The notes under the pieces: generated by a model
Database searches by the model: none
The model's input: only the letters and a program-made list of their open reading frames with translations
Told to the model about the DNA's origin: nothing
Shown: one piece after another, positions 13,449 to 24,435 of the stretch
Layout: every line of letters starts with the position of its first letter
Numbering within the stretch: the stretch's first letter is position 1
Position numbers and translations under genes: made by a program
DNA from: Guillardia theta CCMP2712
Lineage: Eukaryota; Cryptophyceae; Pyrenomonadales; Geminigeraceae
DNA: 64,000 nt
NCBI RefSeq assembly: GCF_000315625.1
Contig: NW_005434670.1
Coordinates: 745,282 to 809,281 of the forward strand
Reading direction: 5' to 3'

Positions 13449-13765
13449 CTCCTCCTCCTCTTCATTGACTCATTGCGCAACGAAAGCTCACAACTAATCC
13501 TTCTCTAGGTTTCAGCAGATCAAATCATCGTCCTGAACAACGGAGAGGTCCGTCAACCTCATCTCACTCTGCTTTCTCCTCCCTCTGCTCTCTGCTTCCT
13601 CCGCTTCACTTCACTTCTTCGCCTGCTGCGTTCCTTGCTACCCTCCTCCCTAACCATCAGCTGTTGACCATGGAGCAGGTGGCTGAGAAGGGCTCGCACC
13701 AGGAGCTGCTTACTCGCGAAGGCCTCTATGCGGATATGTGGCGCAAGCAAGCACAAACACCCTGA
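9211..13765 (+). CDS. ATM1: Atm1/ABCB7-type mitochondrial ABC half-transporter
   Basis: Exporter of a glutathione-linked sulfur compound from the mitochondrial matrix, needed for cytosolic Fe-S protein assembly (known for Atm1/ABCB7). The N-terminus ([14 protein letters not shown]...) is basic and free of acidic residues at first, as in a mitochondrial presequence. Atm1-specific blocks follow through many small exons: [83 protein letters not shown]. In the nucleotide-binding domain: Walker [10 protein letters not shown] (12258-12284), Q-loop VVPQD (about 12610), signature LSGGEKQ (13009-13029), Walker [13 protein letters not shown] (about 13279-13315) and H-loop IAHRLS. It ends KQAQTP-stop at 13765. 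There are roughly twenty introns, many with CT-rich expansions. Only one transmembrane/NBD unit is present, as expected for a half-transporter that dimerises. The start at 9211 needs a 46-nt first intron (9307-9352). Confidence 0.93.
11376..11437 (+). repeat. (CCT)n microsatellite in an ABC transporter intron
   Basis: About 20 CCT triplets lie in the intron after the exon ending in NFGQ. They form an extended polypyrimidine run on the sense strand. Similar but shorter CCT/CTG runs occur in the introns at about 12325-12390 and 13405-13462 of the same gene. Confidence 0.9.
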
Positions 13766-14039
13766 GGCCAGCAGGACGGGAGCACCAGCAGCAGCTGAGA
13801 AAGATGTGAATCGGACGGCAGGTTTATGAATGTCGTGTGGTGAATGAGTCAATTATCCTCCTCCTCCCTTCCCCGCTCAGGCTCTGTCGCTTCGCCTCCT
13901 GAGGCCTCTGCGTCAGGCAGACCGACAGATCTTCACCTCTTACCTCCTCCCGCATCTGCAAGCGAATCGCCTCCACGAACTGATGCAAGCTGACAACAAG
14001 TCATCCTCCTCCTCCTCCTCCTCCTATCACCTGCTCTCG

Positions 14040-16441
14040 TCAAGGACTGGACCTCCAAACCAAGAAAGCCATCCGCCCTGCTGCTGCCCGGATGTGAGAC
14101 GGAGGATACGAGTGTGTGGGAGAAAACGAGAACAACAGGGAGGTGGGAGAAGCACGGGGATGTGCTGATACCGAGCAAGGAGCACTCATGGTGACGGAAG
14201 AGGTCGCGAGACTGCCCGTCTTCTCCTCCTGCACCTCCTGCGCCTCCTCCGGGTCACGGGAGAAGAATTTGAGCTTGTAGCTGCTTCCTCCTTCAGCAGG
14301 CAGCTGTCGAGCCTCCGTCACCTTCTCCTCGTACAAGAGGGGGAAAAGAAAGAGGCAAGAGAGTAGAGGAAGAGGAGGTGGAAGGCGGCTAGGGAGTAGA
14401 GGAGGCAGGAGAGGACGATGAGCAAGGAGGAGGAAGAGGAGGAGGAGACGGGGAGGCTGCTAGGTGGGATGTGGCTGGGGAGCGGAGAGGGGAAAGGTCG
14501 AAGGGGAGCTAAGGAGGGTCTTGCCGGGTCGGAGAGAGCAACGATATTGGCGAGATCCACGCGGAGATGGCAGGAGCGCAATCGGCTGCCTGCCAAGGAG
14601 ACGGAGTCGAGGTAGAAGAGAAGCTCCCTGAAGAGATACGGTTGAGCTCTTGCGGAAGGAAGATAAGAGGACTGGGGAGGAGGAGGGCGTACTGGGAGGG
14701 TAGTGAGGGGGACAGGATCGGAGGGAGATGAGAAAGGGAGGAGCTGGACGAAAGGGAGGGGAGCAACTTGAAGGACTTGGTGTGGGAACGGCAGAGGAGC
14801 TGTCTCGTCACCTTCTGCCGCCGCGGAGGAGGAGGAGGTTGTACACAAAGGGGGATGGCTTTCCGGGGAGGACGCAGACGGCGGTGGTGTGAGAAACAAA
14901 CTCGCAGTGTCGGCGGAGGACGCTCTCAGCTCCTACCATCCCCTCCAGGAAGAACTTGGCCTTCTCCGAGGACACATGCGCCTGCTCCCTCTCCATCACC
15001 TGCGGGACATCATGAGTAGATGCGGAGAGGATGCAGCTGCAGAGGGAGGGGAAGTCAGGATGCAGAGAGATGTCAGGGAGATTGAGCAGGAGGAGGCTGA
15101 AGGAACGGATGTGGATGGAGGACAGTGGGGACGAGGACAAGGAGGACGAGGGGAGAGGGAGAGGGTGAGGGAGAGGGAGAGGGAGAGAGAAGGGGGGGGG
15201 GAGGAAGAGGAGGAGGGGAGGGTGAGGAGGAAATCATTGTTGATGCCATTCACCTTCTGGTTCAACATTCTTGTCTCGTCCTTCACGCGGAAGTAAACCT
15301 CGATCACGTCCGGGAGGTCGTCGACCATGCTGCAGCTCCCTTCCTCCTGCATCCTGCGCAGCTCGTTCACGATCTCCTGCGCTTGCTGCCTCTGGATGGC
15401 CCCGTCCTGCTGCTCTCGGAACAGAACGTCGAAGATCAGCTTTGGGGTGATGGATGAGGACGAGAACGTCTGGTGAGGATCGTGAGAGCCGACGGCTGCC
15501 TCTGCGAGGTCGCGGAGGAGGAGGAGGTAGCGCATCGACCGCTGCAGCGGCCATGCCAAGAGGTCAACCAGCCGTTGCCCCGAGAGCCCGACCTTGCTCC
15601 CCATCCTCTCCTCCACCTCCTCCACGAACTTGGCAAACCTGCCGGACACATTGAGCAGGTTGGGCCTCGCGTGCTTCTCCACCCGGTCGAACTGATGCTG
15701 CACGGACTTGATGGCGTAGAGAATGGCGCTGGACCTCCCCAGCAGCTGCTTCTTGATCCCCGACAGCCGCGAGCAGTCTTGCACGCAGGTCTCTACCCAC
15801 CTCCTCACCTCCGCCTCCACCGCCCTCGCGCACCGCAGGTTCACATCGAGGTCCCCGAAGCACGCGGACCAGCTCCCCTGCTCCTGCTCGTCCTCCCAGT
15901 CCTCCCGCTCTCCGACGCTCCCCAGAAGCTCCTCCAGCCTCCTAACGTACGTCTGCTGACTCCTCAGCATCACCATCGTCCTGAACGTGTAGTCCAGCTG
16001 GGCTCTCTGCTCCTTCCCGGTCGCCGTCAGCAGCAACTTCGAGATCTCCTGGCAGAAGGAGTTGTCTGCAGGGCTGAAGTCCAGCGGGTACTGGAGGGCC
16101 GAGCGGTAGAGCAGGAAGAGCAGGACGCCCTCGTCACCTGAGAAGGGAAACGTCAACCCAGTCGTCCCCCACCTCCCTCCCAGCTGCAGCAGGTTACCTG
16201 TATTGATCGCCTCCTCGAGCGCCGACCTCCCTCCCTCGATCGCTTGCCATGGTTTCAGGCCGATCCCTTCCACCAGCCGCCGCAAACTTCCCCAGTTGCT
16301 CCCCTTCACCGCCTCCAGCAGCGCCGTGTAAGCGTTGGCGTCGGCGCCAGAGAGCGGCTGGTTGGGGTTGTTGACGCGAGGACAGAGAGACTTTCGGATC
16401 TGATCGCCGACCCACTCGACCGCCTGCTCGAGCACGATCAT
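14040..16441 (-). CDS. Ankyrin-like + DH-PH (RhoGEF) region, possibly the 3' half of a larger VPS9-DH-PH gene
   Basis: Guanine-nucleotide exchange region for Rho/Rac-type GTPases. The first part has weak ankyrin-like helices (YTALLEAVKGSNWGSLRRLV, then GGRSALEEAINTG). The DH domain follows: CR1-like MLRSQQTYVRRLEELL, a long helical core, and the signature block LVDLLAWPLQRSMRYLLLL (about 15500-15600). Downstream exons give PH-type strands (PFVYNLLLL near 14830; QPYLFRELLFYLDSV near 14630; SSYKLKFFSRDPEE near 14250). The C-terminal exon boundaries are uncertain, because introns here are purine-rich on + and pyrimidine-rich on the sense strand. If separate, the gene could start at Met 16441 (MIVLEQAVEW). 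The alternative is a splice from the upstream VPS9 exon (donor at 16640/16641, acceptor at 16424/16423), which joins in phase as SEFEE-AVEW. I favour one gene but list the halves separately. Confidence 0.78.
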
Positions 16442-16640
16442 CAAAGGAAAAGAGAAGAGAGGAAGAAATTTGAAAAAGTAGCGAAGAGAAGAAGAGGGGA
16501 GAGGACAGGACAGGAAGGGAGAGGAGAGGAGGGGAGGCGAGGAGAGGAGAGGAGAGGAGGGGAAGGGAGGGAAGGGGAGGGGACAGGAGAGGAGGGATGG
16601 AGCAGAGCATAGCCGCAGAGAGGACGAGAGATCACGAGAC

Positions 16641-17610
16641 CTCTTCGAACTCGCTGATAAAAATTCCTTCCACACCCCCCGGGCGGAAGTTGGTCCTCTC
16701 AGTGGCGATTCCGATCCTGACAGGAGGGACGTGGAGGTATCGGATGTAGAGCGCTGTCCTGCGGAAGGAGCAGCAGCGCTTCTCGTGGGCGAGCCGGAGA
16801 AGCACATAGACGAGGCTCCTTCCCAGAAGACTTGGCTTGTCCCTGTACAGACCTCCAGCCACCTGCTGCAGCTCTACGAGCCCTAGATGCTCCTCGCTAT
16901 CGTCACTGCTCCCCTCCTGTTCATCCTGTTCCTCCTGCTCCTCCTGCTCTTCTTGCTCTTCCTGCAGCCTGTCATGCTTTGCCACATCCTTGTCCTTGGG
17001 TGCCGCTGCCTTCAAGACACGCAGAATTCTCTGGCATGCTATGACAATCTGTTTTGCCTTTCCTTCGGGAGTTTTTTGCTGTGAGATCGAAATCATGCAG
17101 ATTCACAAAAACTATCTTCATGCAGAATCACAAATCACATCTTACATGATGCGTAACACAAGTTGCATCAGTCATCATTCTTGTAACAAGGCACACAAGT
17201 GCATCTTATCAAGACCAACCCAACCATAGGCATCTTTGCTCATCTCCTCATCCACCATCTTTCACTCTTGAGTGTAATGGATCACATCACATCCTTACCA
17301 TCTCCATCTCCACCAGACTTTCTGCTGCTCCCTCGTAAAACTTCGGTTCGGACTCGTCCTTCTCCTCCATCGCCCACTCAGGAATCTCCAGGAACTGCAG
17401 CAGCTTCCGCCTCCCTGCCGCGTCCCAACCGAACGCTGGCAGGCCGATGGTGAGCTGCATTTCTTTCTCGCTCTCAATCTGAACGAGCAGGTCAGGTCAG
17501 AGCAGATGTGAAGAAAGGAGAAGAATAGACAGAAGGAGAAGGGGGCAAGGGGGGGTTGGAGGACACGGAGGACGAGAACGAGAACGAGGACGAGGACGAG
17601 GACGAAGAGT

Positions 17611-17642
<32 letters not shown>

Positions 17643-20600
17643 CTCACCGAGGCAAACAGGTGCTCCATCATGGGCCACAGCCGAGTGAGGATAAGCGAGT
17701 TCACTGACTGCTCAATCACGTCTGACTCGACCTTCCCGCGGAACAGGAACACGTCCATCGCCCTTGCCCTGCTGCTGCCACCCTGACCGCCCTCTTGCCA
17801 GACCCGCGCGCTCATGAGCTCGAGCACGCAGTTCCTGCGGAACGACTCGATCCTGTTCACAACGTCCTCAACGGCTCGGAGGGCAGCATCAAACTTCGCT
17901 CCTCGCGGGATGGACCGCGACTGAGGGCTGAGGACCTCCTCGAACTCCTCGTAGAAAGATGCAAAATTTCCCAGGATGGACCGGTCATGCATCCTCCCTT
18001 GCGAGAACTCTGTGGGAAGCTGGGTGATGGCGAAGGTTGAGTCGATCTGCTGCAGTGCCGAGCGGATCGGCTGGAAGTCAGGATGGAAACGCGGTGAAAC
18101 TTCGTGCAGGAACTGCATCAAGGTCCTCAGGTGGAGAGCAGGAGGCAATGAGGAGGACAAGCAGCTGCAAAGCTCCTCCTTGCCCCCGCAAGATTCGATG
18201 ACCTGACTGAGGGGAGGGGAGCAGCCGCTCCCAGCCTCAGCAAGCTGATCCAGCAGGGAGTCGGCGACCTCGGAGGAGAAGAGCTGTAGCTGGCAGATGT
18301 CATCAGCCAGGAGCATGAAGAACTGGTTGAGATGGACTTCATAGCAGTCCGTGAGGAGCTTCACGTCCAGAGGGAAGTGACCGAAGGACGAGGTGAGCAA
18401 GGACCGCAACCCGAAGCTCTCTTCAGCGTCGGAGCGGAGGAAGCTGTCGGCCCCGCGGCTGCGATCATCGCGCTCCTCCTCGAGGCCCCCGAAGAGGATG
18501 ACGAGAGTCTCCTCGACTTCCCTGAGCTGCCCGCGCCTACAACGGGCGGCACAGAAGGCTCCGACGAGTTTCGATCGGAACTTGTGCAGGACTTGAACGC
18601 GCTCCATGTGCGCCAGGTAGAACTTGATCAGTTGGCGGAGGCGAAGGCTGTACGCTGATCGGACTGCTATGATGTCTCGCAGACTTGACGTCTGACGCCC
18701 GACAAGGTTCGGGTACTTGTCACCATCACTATCATCGCAGCTCCGGCATGAGATGGAGGCAAGAGGGCTATCCTGGCCCTCTCGCGGCCAGTACTGCACC
18801 ATCCCCGGCCTCCTCTTGCGCCTCGAGTACCTCCAGACCTGCTCGCGCGGCTGGTAGACCTCGACGACGGGGAGGCGTATCTGAACGCTCCTCCTCGCAC
18901 ACGCTTGCAACATCGAGACTTTCATGTGAAGATCCTCCGGCCAGAACATTCTGCAGAGCTGAGACGTAGAATGGTCGTCCACAGAGCAGCTCTGATCCCC
19001 CTGCTCTTCCTGCTGCCCCTGCTCCCCGTGCTCCTGCTTGCCTTTCTCCTTCCGGATAAGATTGCGAATGAGCGTCTCAGTCATGCTGCTCTTGAGCTCT
19101 CTCATGACATCGTCCATGGACACCGACGATGCTTCTCTGCGTTCAGCTGCATGACCAGCGGCACGAAGACGAACGTCGGAGATCAGGCGGTAGGCGGGGG
19201 AGACATTTGGTCGCTCGCTCATCGCTGCTTTCGGCCTGGTAGAGGAGCAGAGCAGGACGTCGTTGACAGAGAGCGTCAGAGGAGGCTTCGACAGCCAGTC
19301 GTCCTGGAACGCGTCCGCCGACACAAGGAGCATGAGCTCATCGTCGTCCGGAGCCTCACAGTCTCTCAGGTCCTGCTCCTGCAGCGCTTCCTCGCGGATC
19401 CCCTTGAGACTGTCCAGATCGATGAAGGAAGAGCGGCTAAGCCTGAGGTGGCGGCGAGCAACCGCGACGAAACTCCTCCAGCGGGTGACGTCAAGGCTCG
19501 TGTTGATCCTCGACAAGATCCACTCAACGGCACTCCCGTCACCTTCAGGCACAGCGGTGAAGAGAACTTTGAGCCCGGGACATGATCCTCCGCTCTTGGC
19601 ACGAGCTGCGAGGGCCCTGGAGAGGAGGATCAAGTTGCACGGGTGACAACTCTGCGACCAGCCCAGCACAAACACGTGAAAGATCCCCTTGTCCAGGAAG
19701 AAACTCTGCGCGGTCCCCAGCACCTGGTCCACCGACTTCTCGCCGGATCCTCCAGCCTCCGCATGAGGAGAGAAGCAGTGGATTGCTAGCGAGTTGTTGA
19801 CGTCAGCAAGCAGGAGGGTACGCGATGCTTCGCTGCGGTCCTTGACCTTTCCTTCCTCCGTCCTCTCCTCAGGTGGAACGATGCCGAACGTCTGCTCCAA
19901 GATGTCGCGGGTGATGGTCTCGTCCGAGGACCAAATGGCGACAGGAAGTAGTTTGGAGCTCTGGGAACGTAGGAGGAAGATGATGACAACCACCCACAAG
20001 TAGTTGAGGACGATCTTCTTGTCCATGGCATCGAGGTACTCAAAGTAGTGCTCCTCGTCCACCAGTCTCTGCCACGAGTCTGACTTGGACAGCTCCTGCA
20101 CGAACACGGAAGGATGCATCAAGACGTCCTGGGCACGTGTCAACCCTCGACCTCCCGAGCAGCTCCTCACCTGCAGCTCTTCGCGGGAGTCTGTTCCCAG
20201 GTGGGAGACGAGATGATCGAGGATCCTGCAGGCGATGGCCTCCTCGAGGTAAAAGGCGAGGCTGCTGATCTTCTTAGTGTCAATCTTGATCGCCTCTGCA
20301 AGGTGCAGAAGTTTCTCCTCGTACACCCCGTCGATGGTGCAGCGGGCCTGCCAGCTAGCGCGTCATCCACCGCCACATGGAGCAGCAGCCCAGCACCTGC
20401 ATGTGGGTTCCCACCATGGAAGTCGCAAACATGCCAGCGACTGCGTGTGAGGGAGTCACGTAGGAGGCGATTGTCGGCATCATGGTGGCAGCGGCGTAAG
20501 GAGCGAGGAGACAAGTCCCTGCCATGATCGTCGCGCCGGCGGTGATGGCGAGGGTCAGCCCCATGACCTGACGGAACCTCGGGCTGAGCAGAGAGGTCAG

Positions 20601-21753
20601 AGTTTGAGCATGCGAGGTGCGGCAAGGGACCTCCGGTCCATCGAGAGCGAGAGAGGACGGTTCAAGAACTCCTCGATGAAGTCTGCCTGCTCCTTGAAGT
20701 CTGCCTGGATGCTGCAAGACACGTTCATCTCCCCCTCGTGACCTCTACAAACCTCCTCTCACCCTTGCAGACCGACAGTGTTGGCCTCCTCCTCCTCCTT
20801 CCTACCCGAGCTCGGGTGCGGGTCCACCCCGCCAAGGCTCAATGTCTGCATGAAGTCTCGGAACTGACTGCGAGTCTTCTCCTCGAGGTTTTGTGCCTCG
20901 CTGACGAGGAGGCTGAGGAGGTGGGCCGTTGACTTCCCTTTGAAGGCCTGAAGGACCTCCGACCTGTCAAAGAAGGAGCAGCGGCAAAACCGAACTTTGT
21001 TCTCGTTCTCCTGCGGCTGCTCAGTCTGTGTTGCCAAGACTGCTGCCAGTGAGGCACCTGGCTCAACAAGAAGATCGACTCGTCGGAGCAGCGCTGGTGG
21101 TAACGGCGGTATGACTTGGACGAGCCCAAGATCTCCTGCCGCTGCCAGGCGCTGGTCAAGACGCTTTTGACACTCTCGTCTTGGATCCTGCGAACAAGTC
21201 AGCAGGCGGCAGCTCGTCAGAGTCACTTGTCACTTCTCAAAGGGAGGGGGAAGACCCTTGAACTGCTCGACGTCGTGCGCCTCGCAAACAACCTCCACCT
21301 GCACCTCTCGTGACCGTCGGGAGTGACAGGACGCAGGGCTACCTCCCGCGTGCATGTTCCAATCAGACGAGCTCTGACCCGCCCTACTACCCTGCCGAAC
21401 ACACCGCTGCACCTGCAGAGATCTGAGAGGGACGAAGGGAGGAGGATGGAAGGGGAGTGAGGAAGGGAAAGAGCGACAGCGAGGCTGAAGACAAAGAGGA
21501 ATGGCAGAGGGAGAAAGGAGGAATATTTCATCTCAGGAATGCACAAAAAAGGCAACCTTGCACTGATGCAATGACTGTCCCAGCTCTTGGGATCTATTTC
21601 CATCCACGTCCACCACTGTCCTCGGCTCTTGCTCTCTCCTCTCTTCCCTTCTGCAGGATCTCCATGCCCATCCACGATTAGCTGGATCGCCTCGACGTAG
21701 CCCATGTTGTGACCTCTACGTGTCATGATGAGGAAGGGAAGAGGATTGAACAC
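16641..21753 (-). CDS. Large VPS9-domain protein (Rab5-family GEF)
   Basis: VPS9 domains activate Rab5-type GTPases on endosomes. The domain spans three exons: VIEQSVNSLILTRLWPMMEH (about 17680-17730), then LEIPEWAMEE...AAESLVEMEM (about 17300-17465), then TPEGKAKQIVIACQRILRVL and, after an acidic Glu/Gln insert (EEQEEQEEQEEQDEQ), SLVYVLLRLAHEKRCC and YIRYLHVP (16641-17085). All are joined in phase 0. Upstream lies a long exon (17650-20326) of about 890 codons with no domain I recognise. It contains a hydrophobic stretch (IVLNYLWVVVIIFLLR) and a TIR/NTPase-like look but no clear motif. Upstream exons include 20390-20590, rich in Ala, Gly and Met, and 20775-21115. The N-terminal exon near 21753 (MFNPLPFLIM...) is a guess. 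The insert inside the VPS9 fold is unusual. The gene probably continues into the DH-PH region. Confidence 0.75.
17570..17640. repeat. Trinucleotide/hexanucleotide repeats in a VPS9-gene intron
   Basis: A GAGGAC/GAACGA-type run (17570-17605) is followed by about nine CAG triplets (17612-17640). They lie in the intron between two VPS9 exons, so the sense (minus) strand reads CTG and CGTCCT. Confidence 0.85.
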
Positions 21754-22031
21754 AACATCACCGTATAGACAAACTCAAGTAGGTCTTATTGAACTCCTTC
21801 AAGCACAAACACCTCGCGTCGTGTGCAAGAACTTGACATGCAAGAGACCTCTCCGAGTACAAGGTCCTGGTGTTTGGCCCCTACCGAAGGGCTTAGTAGA
21901 CGTTCTCGAACAAGAACATTACCGTAATTTCCTTCAATCTTGCTTTCTGCCACTGGGAGGTATTGATCCATTCCCAGATCGAATTCAGATACTGAAAACA
22001 CCGTCATGTCAATTGAAGCAGACAATAGGAG
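21754..22031. other. Spacer between two minus-strand genes
   Basis: No convincing exon. It should contain the 3' UTR of the lipase-like gene and the promoter of the VPS9 gene. A minus-strand frame of 79 codons at 21786-22025 has no recognisable feature. Confidence 0.4.
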
Positions 22032-23665
22032 TCACATACCATGCCGATGTGATTTTGACAGAAGATACTTGAGATTGATTCCATGTGCAGATTCTGCCAG
22101 ATCAATTACGAACATGAACCGGAACAAAACTGATTCAATTGCCTCTTTCTCTGAAAAGATTTCCTTGAATATTTGGTACGATTCTTGCGCTTCAGTATGC
22201 AGCACTGTAACATTCTCCCTACCAAATAGCATGAATGCGCTAGTCCAACATTTCCCAGCTCACCTCGCGTGCTTGAAATATGGGAACTGCACAACCCATC
22301 GACGGACGGCATCTATGTCTGTCTGCCGAAAGATCCGCAAGGCTTCATGATTCTTCTGCACGCTTGACGAGCATGTTGCATCCTGTGCCAGCTGGCTGGA
22401 GGAGCTCGAGATCGAATCGGAGAAGATCCAATACTTCCCCAACGCGCAACCTTCATGCAGTGAAACCTACGCAAGGGTCAGGATCAGAGGCGCCAGGCGC
22501 AAAGGAGGACCTGGGCCACTTGATCCTTGACGCGATGAAGAAGATCTTGGTGACTCGTGCTCTTGGCTGACTGGCTCGTCGAAGAAGACCTCGATGAATC
22601 CTCGGAGTCTGCTGTATCGCCGCCAATATCCATCTCCAGAGATTCTTCGCCTGCCATGACGGAAGTCGATGGGGTTCTGTTTGCAAACTTCGCCCTGGTC
22701 GCGCGAGAAGCCACTACGTCCGCCTGTTGATCGGACATAGACCCCAAAGATTGAACCAGCTCCTTTGAGAAAGGATGTAGGGTGTAGGGATGGAGCTGAT
22801 CATTCAAAGATGCCTTGAGACGGTCGATCAACATGGACCGATACTTGGCCTTGATGAGCGAGAGAGCCGGAACAACGTCTTCATTCCGAACGACATGCAG
22901 GAAGTGAGGACATGGCAGATCTTTGCGTAGATGCGGAACATTTCTCAGAGAAGGCGCTATAGCCTCCAGGAAACTCATTCTCTCGTCAGGGTCCTTGCTG
23001 CACATCACCGGCATACCGTAGGTGAAGCATCGCAGGCTATCTTTGAGGAGACTAGAATGCCTCTCAAGAAGAATGCACGACGCCTGGAACGCGAGTAATG
23101 CAACGAACCCGAACCCACACACGACGATCGAGTTGGCAGCTGCATAGGAAGCTTTGAGGGCCTTGACCCTCTGACCCTGATACTCAAAGAGCTCTAGCTC
23201 AATCTCCGTCACGATCTCCTCTATCAGGTTGGTGAGAGCAAGGTTCTTGCTCAGCTGGAGCATCTCGGTGACGGTGCAAGACTCCTGCTTCCTGCCGAAC
23301 CATTTCGAAAACGACGACTCCCTCTCGGACCGAATGGAATGCACAACCAGTGAAGGGGGCGCGGCGATCGAGAAGAAGAACGACGGCGATGTTGTGATAG
23401 AGGGTTCAGCCCTTGATGCGAGGGAGTAAGATACCTTGGTCAGAAAGCACTTGCAACTCTGTGACAAGCTCCGTACACTACGAACTTGCACTCGGCGGGA
23501 GGACAGTAACAGTTCCCCAGCTTCTTGGATCTGAGGGAGGCAGATTGGGCGACCATCCAGGGAGAAGAAGGAATTCTGCTCATGAGACGCTTCCAGGACT
23601 AGCAGGCCATCCAGGACATCCCTTGCCTCCCTTGCAGGCTCAGACCAGAAAAGTTTCGTAGCCAT
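22032..23665 (-). CDS. Lipase class-3-like alpha/beta-hydrolase without nucleophile Ser (probable pseudoenzyme)
   Basis: The core resembles class-3 lipases and diacylglycerol lipase: LVVHSIRSE (strand before the lid), a helix ending ELELFEYQG, then SIVVCGFGFVALLAFQASCI where GHSLGG would sit, then SLRCFTYGMPVMC and HVVRNEDVVPALSLI, which matches the conserved catalytic-Asp block. The elbow reads G-F-G-F-V, so both the nucleophile Ser and the usual GxSxG are lost. The main exon is 22500-23665. It joins in phase to an exon at about 22255-22475 (VSLHEGCALGKYW...VVQFPYFKHA) and then to one ending at 22032 (ENVTVLHTEAQ...). The N-terminal region may hide an intron near 23430. The gene could be a catalytically dead lipase fold with a scaffolding role, or a hydrolase with an unusual nucleophile. 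The family call rests on motif order only. Confidence 0.55.
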
Positions 23666-24435
23666 TCACCGTGAACAATCCAACAGCCTTTCTAGTCGTG
23701 ACCTGTTTCGCTTCTTGGCAGCATACATCTCAACTCATAGTTCTCATCGCTGGCGATGCTCTTCTGGTACTTCTCTTCTCCTCCCGATCTCTCGGCCTCT
23801 CCCTTCTGCATCGTCCAACTTTGTGCCGCCATGCGTCGCAATGCACTATGCTTGTAATTTAGGATACGCAAATTTCAAATTAGAAGACATGTAATAAATT
23901 AAGATACCTAAATGAAGAGAAAAATTAAGATACGAGGGTCAATTACGATACGATCGACTGCTAGACGGCAAGCCGCAGGTAACAATGGCAGCGGCAGGAG
24001 AGGAGGAGGACTAAGTAGCAGGATACCTGTGAATCCTTGTGTGAGACACAAGTACCTGCCTCCCTCTCCTCCTTACCAGTTCACCCTTGCCCCCCATGAC
24101 TTCCTTCGGTCCTCTCCCTGTCTACTTGTGGTCGAGTTATGCCTTCTTGGAGTGTTGGTGTTGGGGCGATGACTGTATTGGTTAAGCATTGCTATGTTAG
24201 CTGTATCCTCTATGTTGTGGCTATGTTGCGCTTTCAAGATGGGAATGGAGAACTGATTTCCATCAGAGGATCTCTCCTTGCGTCTATTGATGGATTGATA
24301 CGATTGTTCGCGCAGGTGATACTTTTCTTGTCATGGCCGTAGGGCTGTTGGGACGTGTCGCCTCATAACCGAGAGGTTGTCAGGACAGCTTTGCAATACC
24401 GTAAAGGAGATATCCTTGGCTAAAAGCTGCAGAGA
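23666..24435. other. Intergenic region upstream of the kinase gene
   Basis: It separates two divergent genes. The left part is ordinary sequence. The middle (about 23860-23960) is AT-rich with repeated short words of the type AAATTAAGATAC. I see no supported exon, so it should hold both promoters. Confidence 0.5.

Noticed and set aside
14318-14899. Minus-strand 193-codon frame taken as a separate Ser/Pro-rich protein
   Set aside because: Most of it is low-complexity intron; only the piece with QPYLFRELLFYLDSV is kept as a PH-domain exon.
15473-16141. Plus-strand frame of 222 codons opposite the RhoGEF exon
   Set aside because: It is an antisense shadow in a GC-rich coding exon; the minus frame has the DH motifs.
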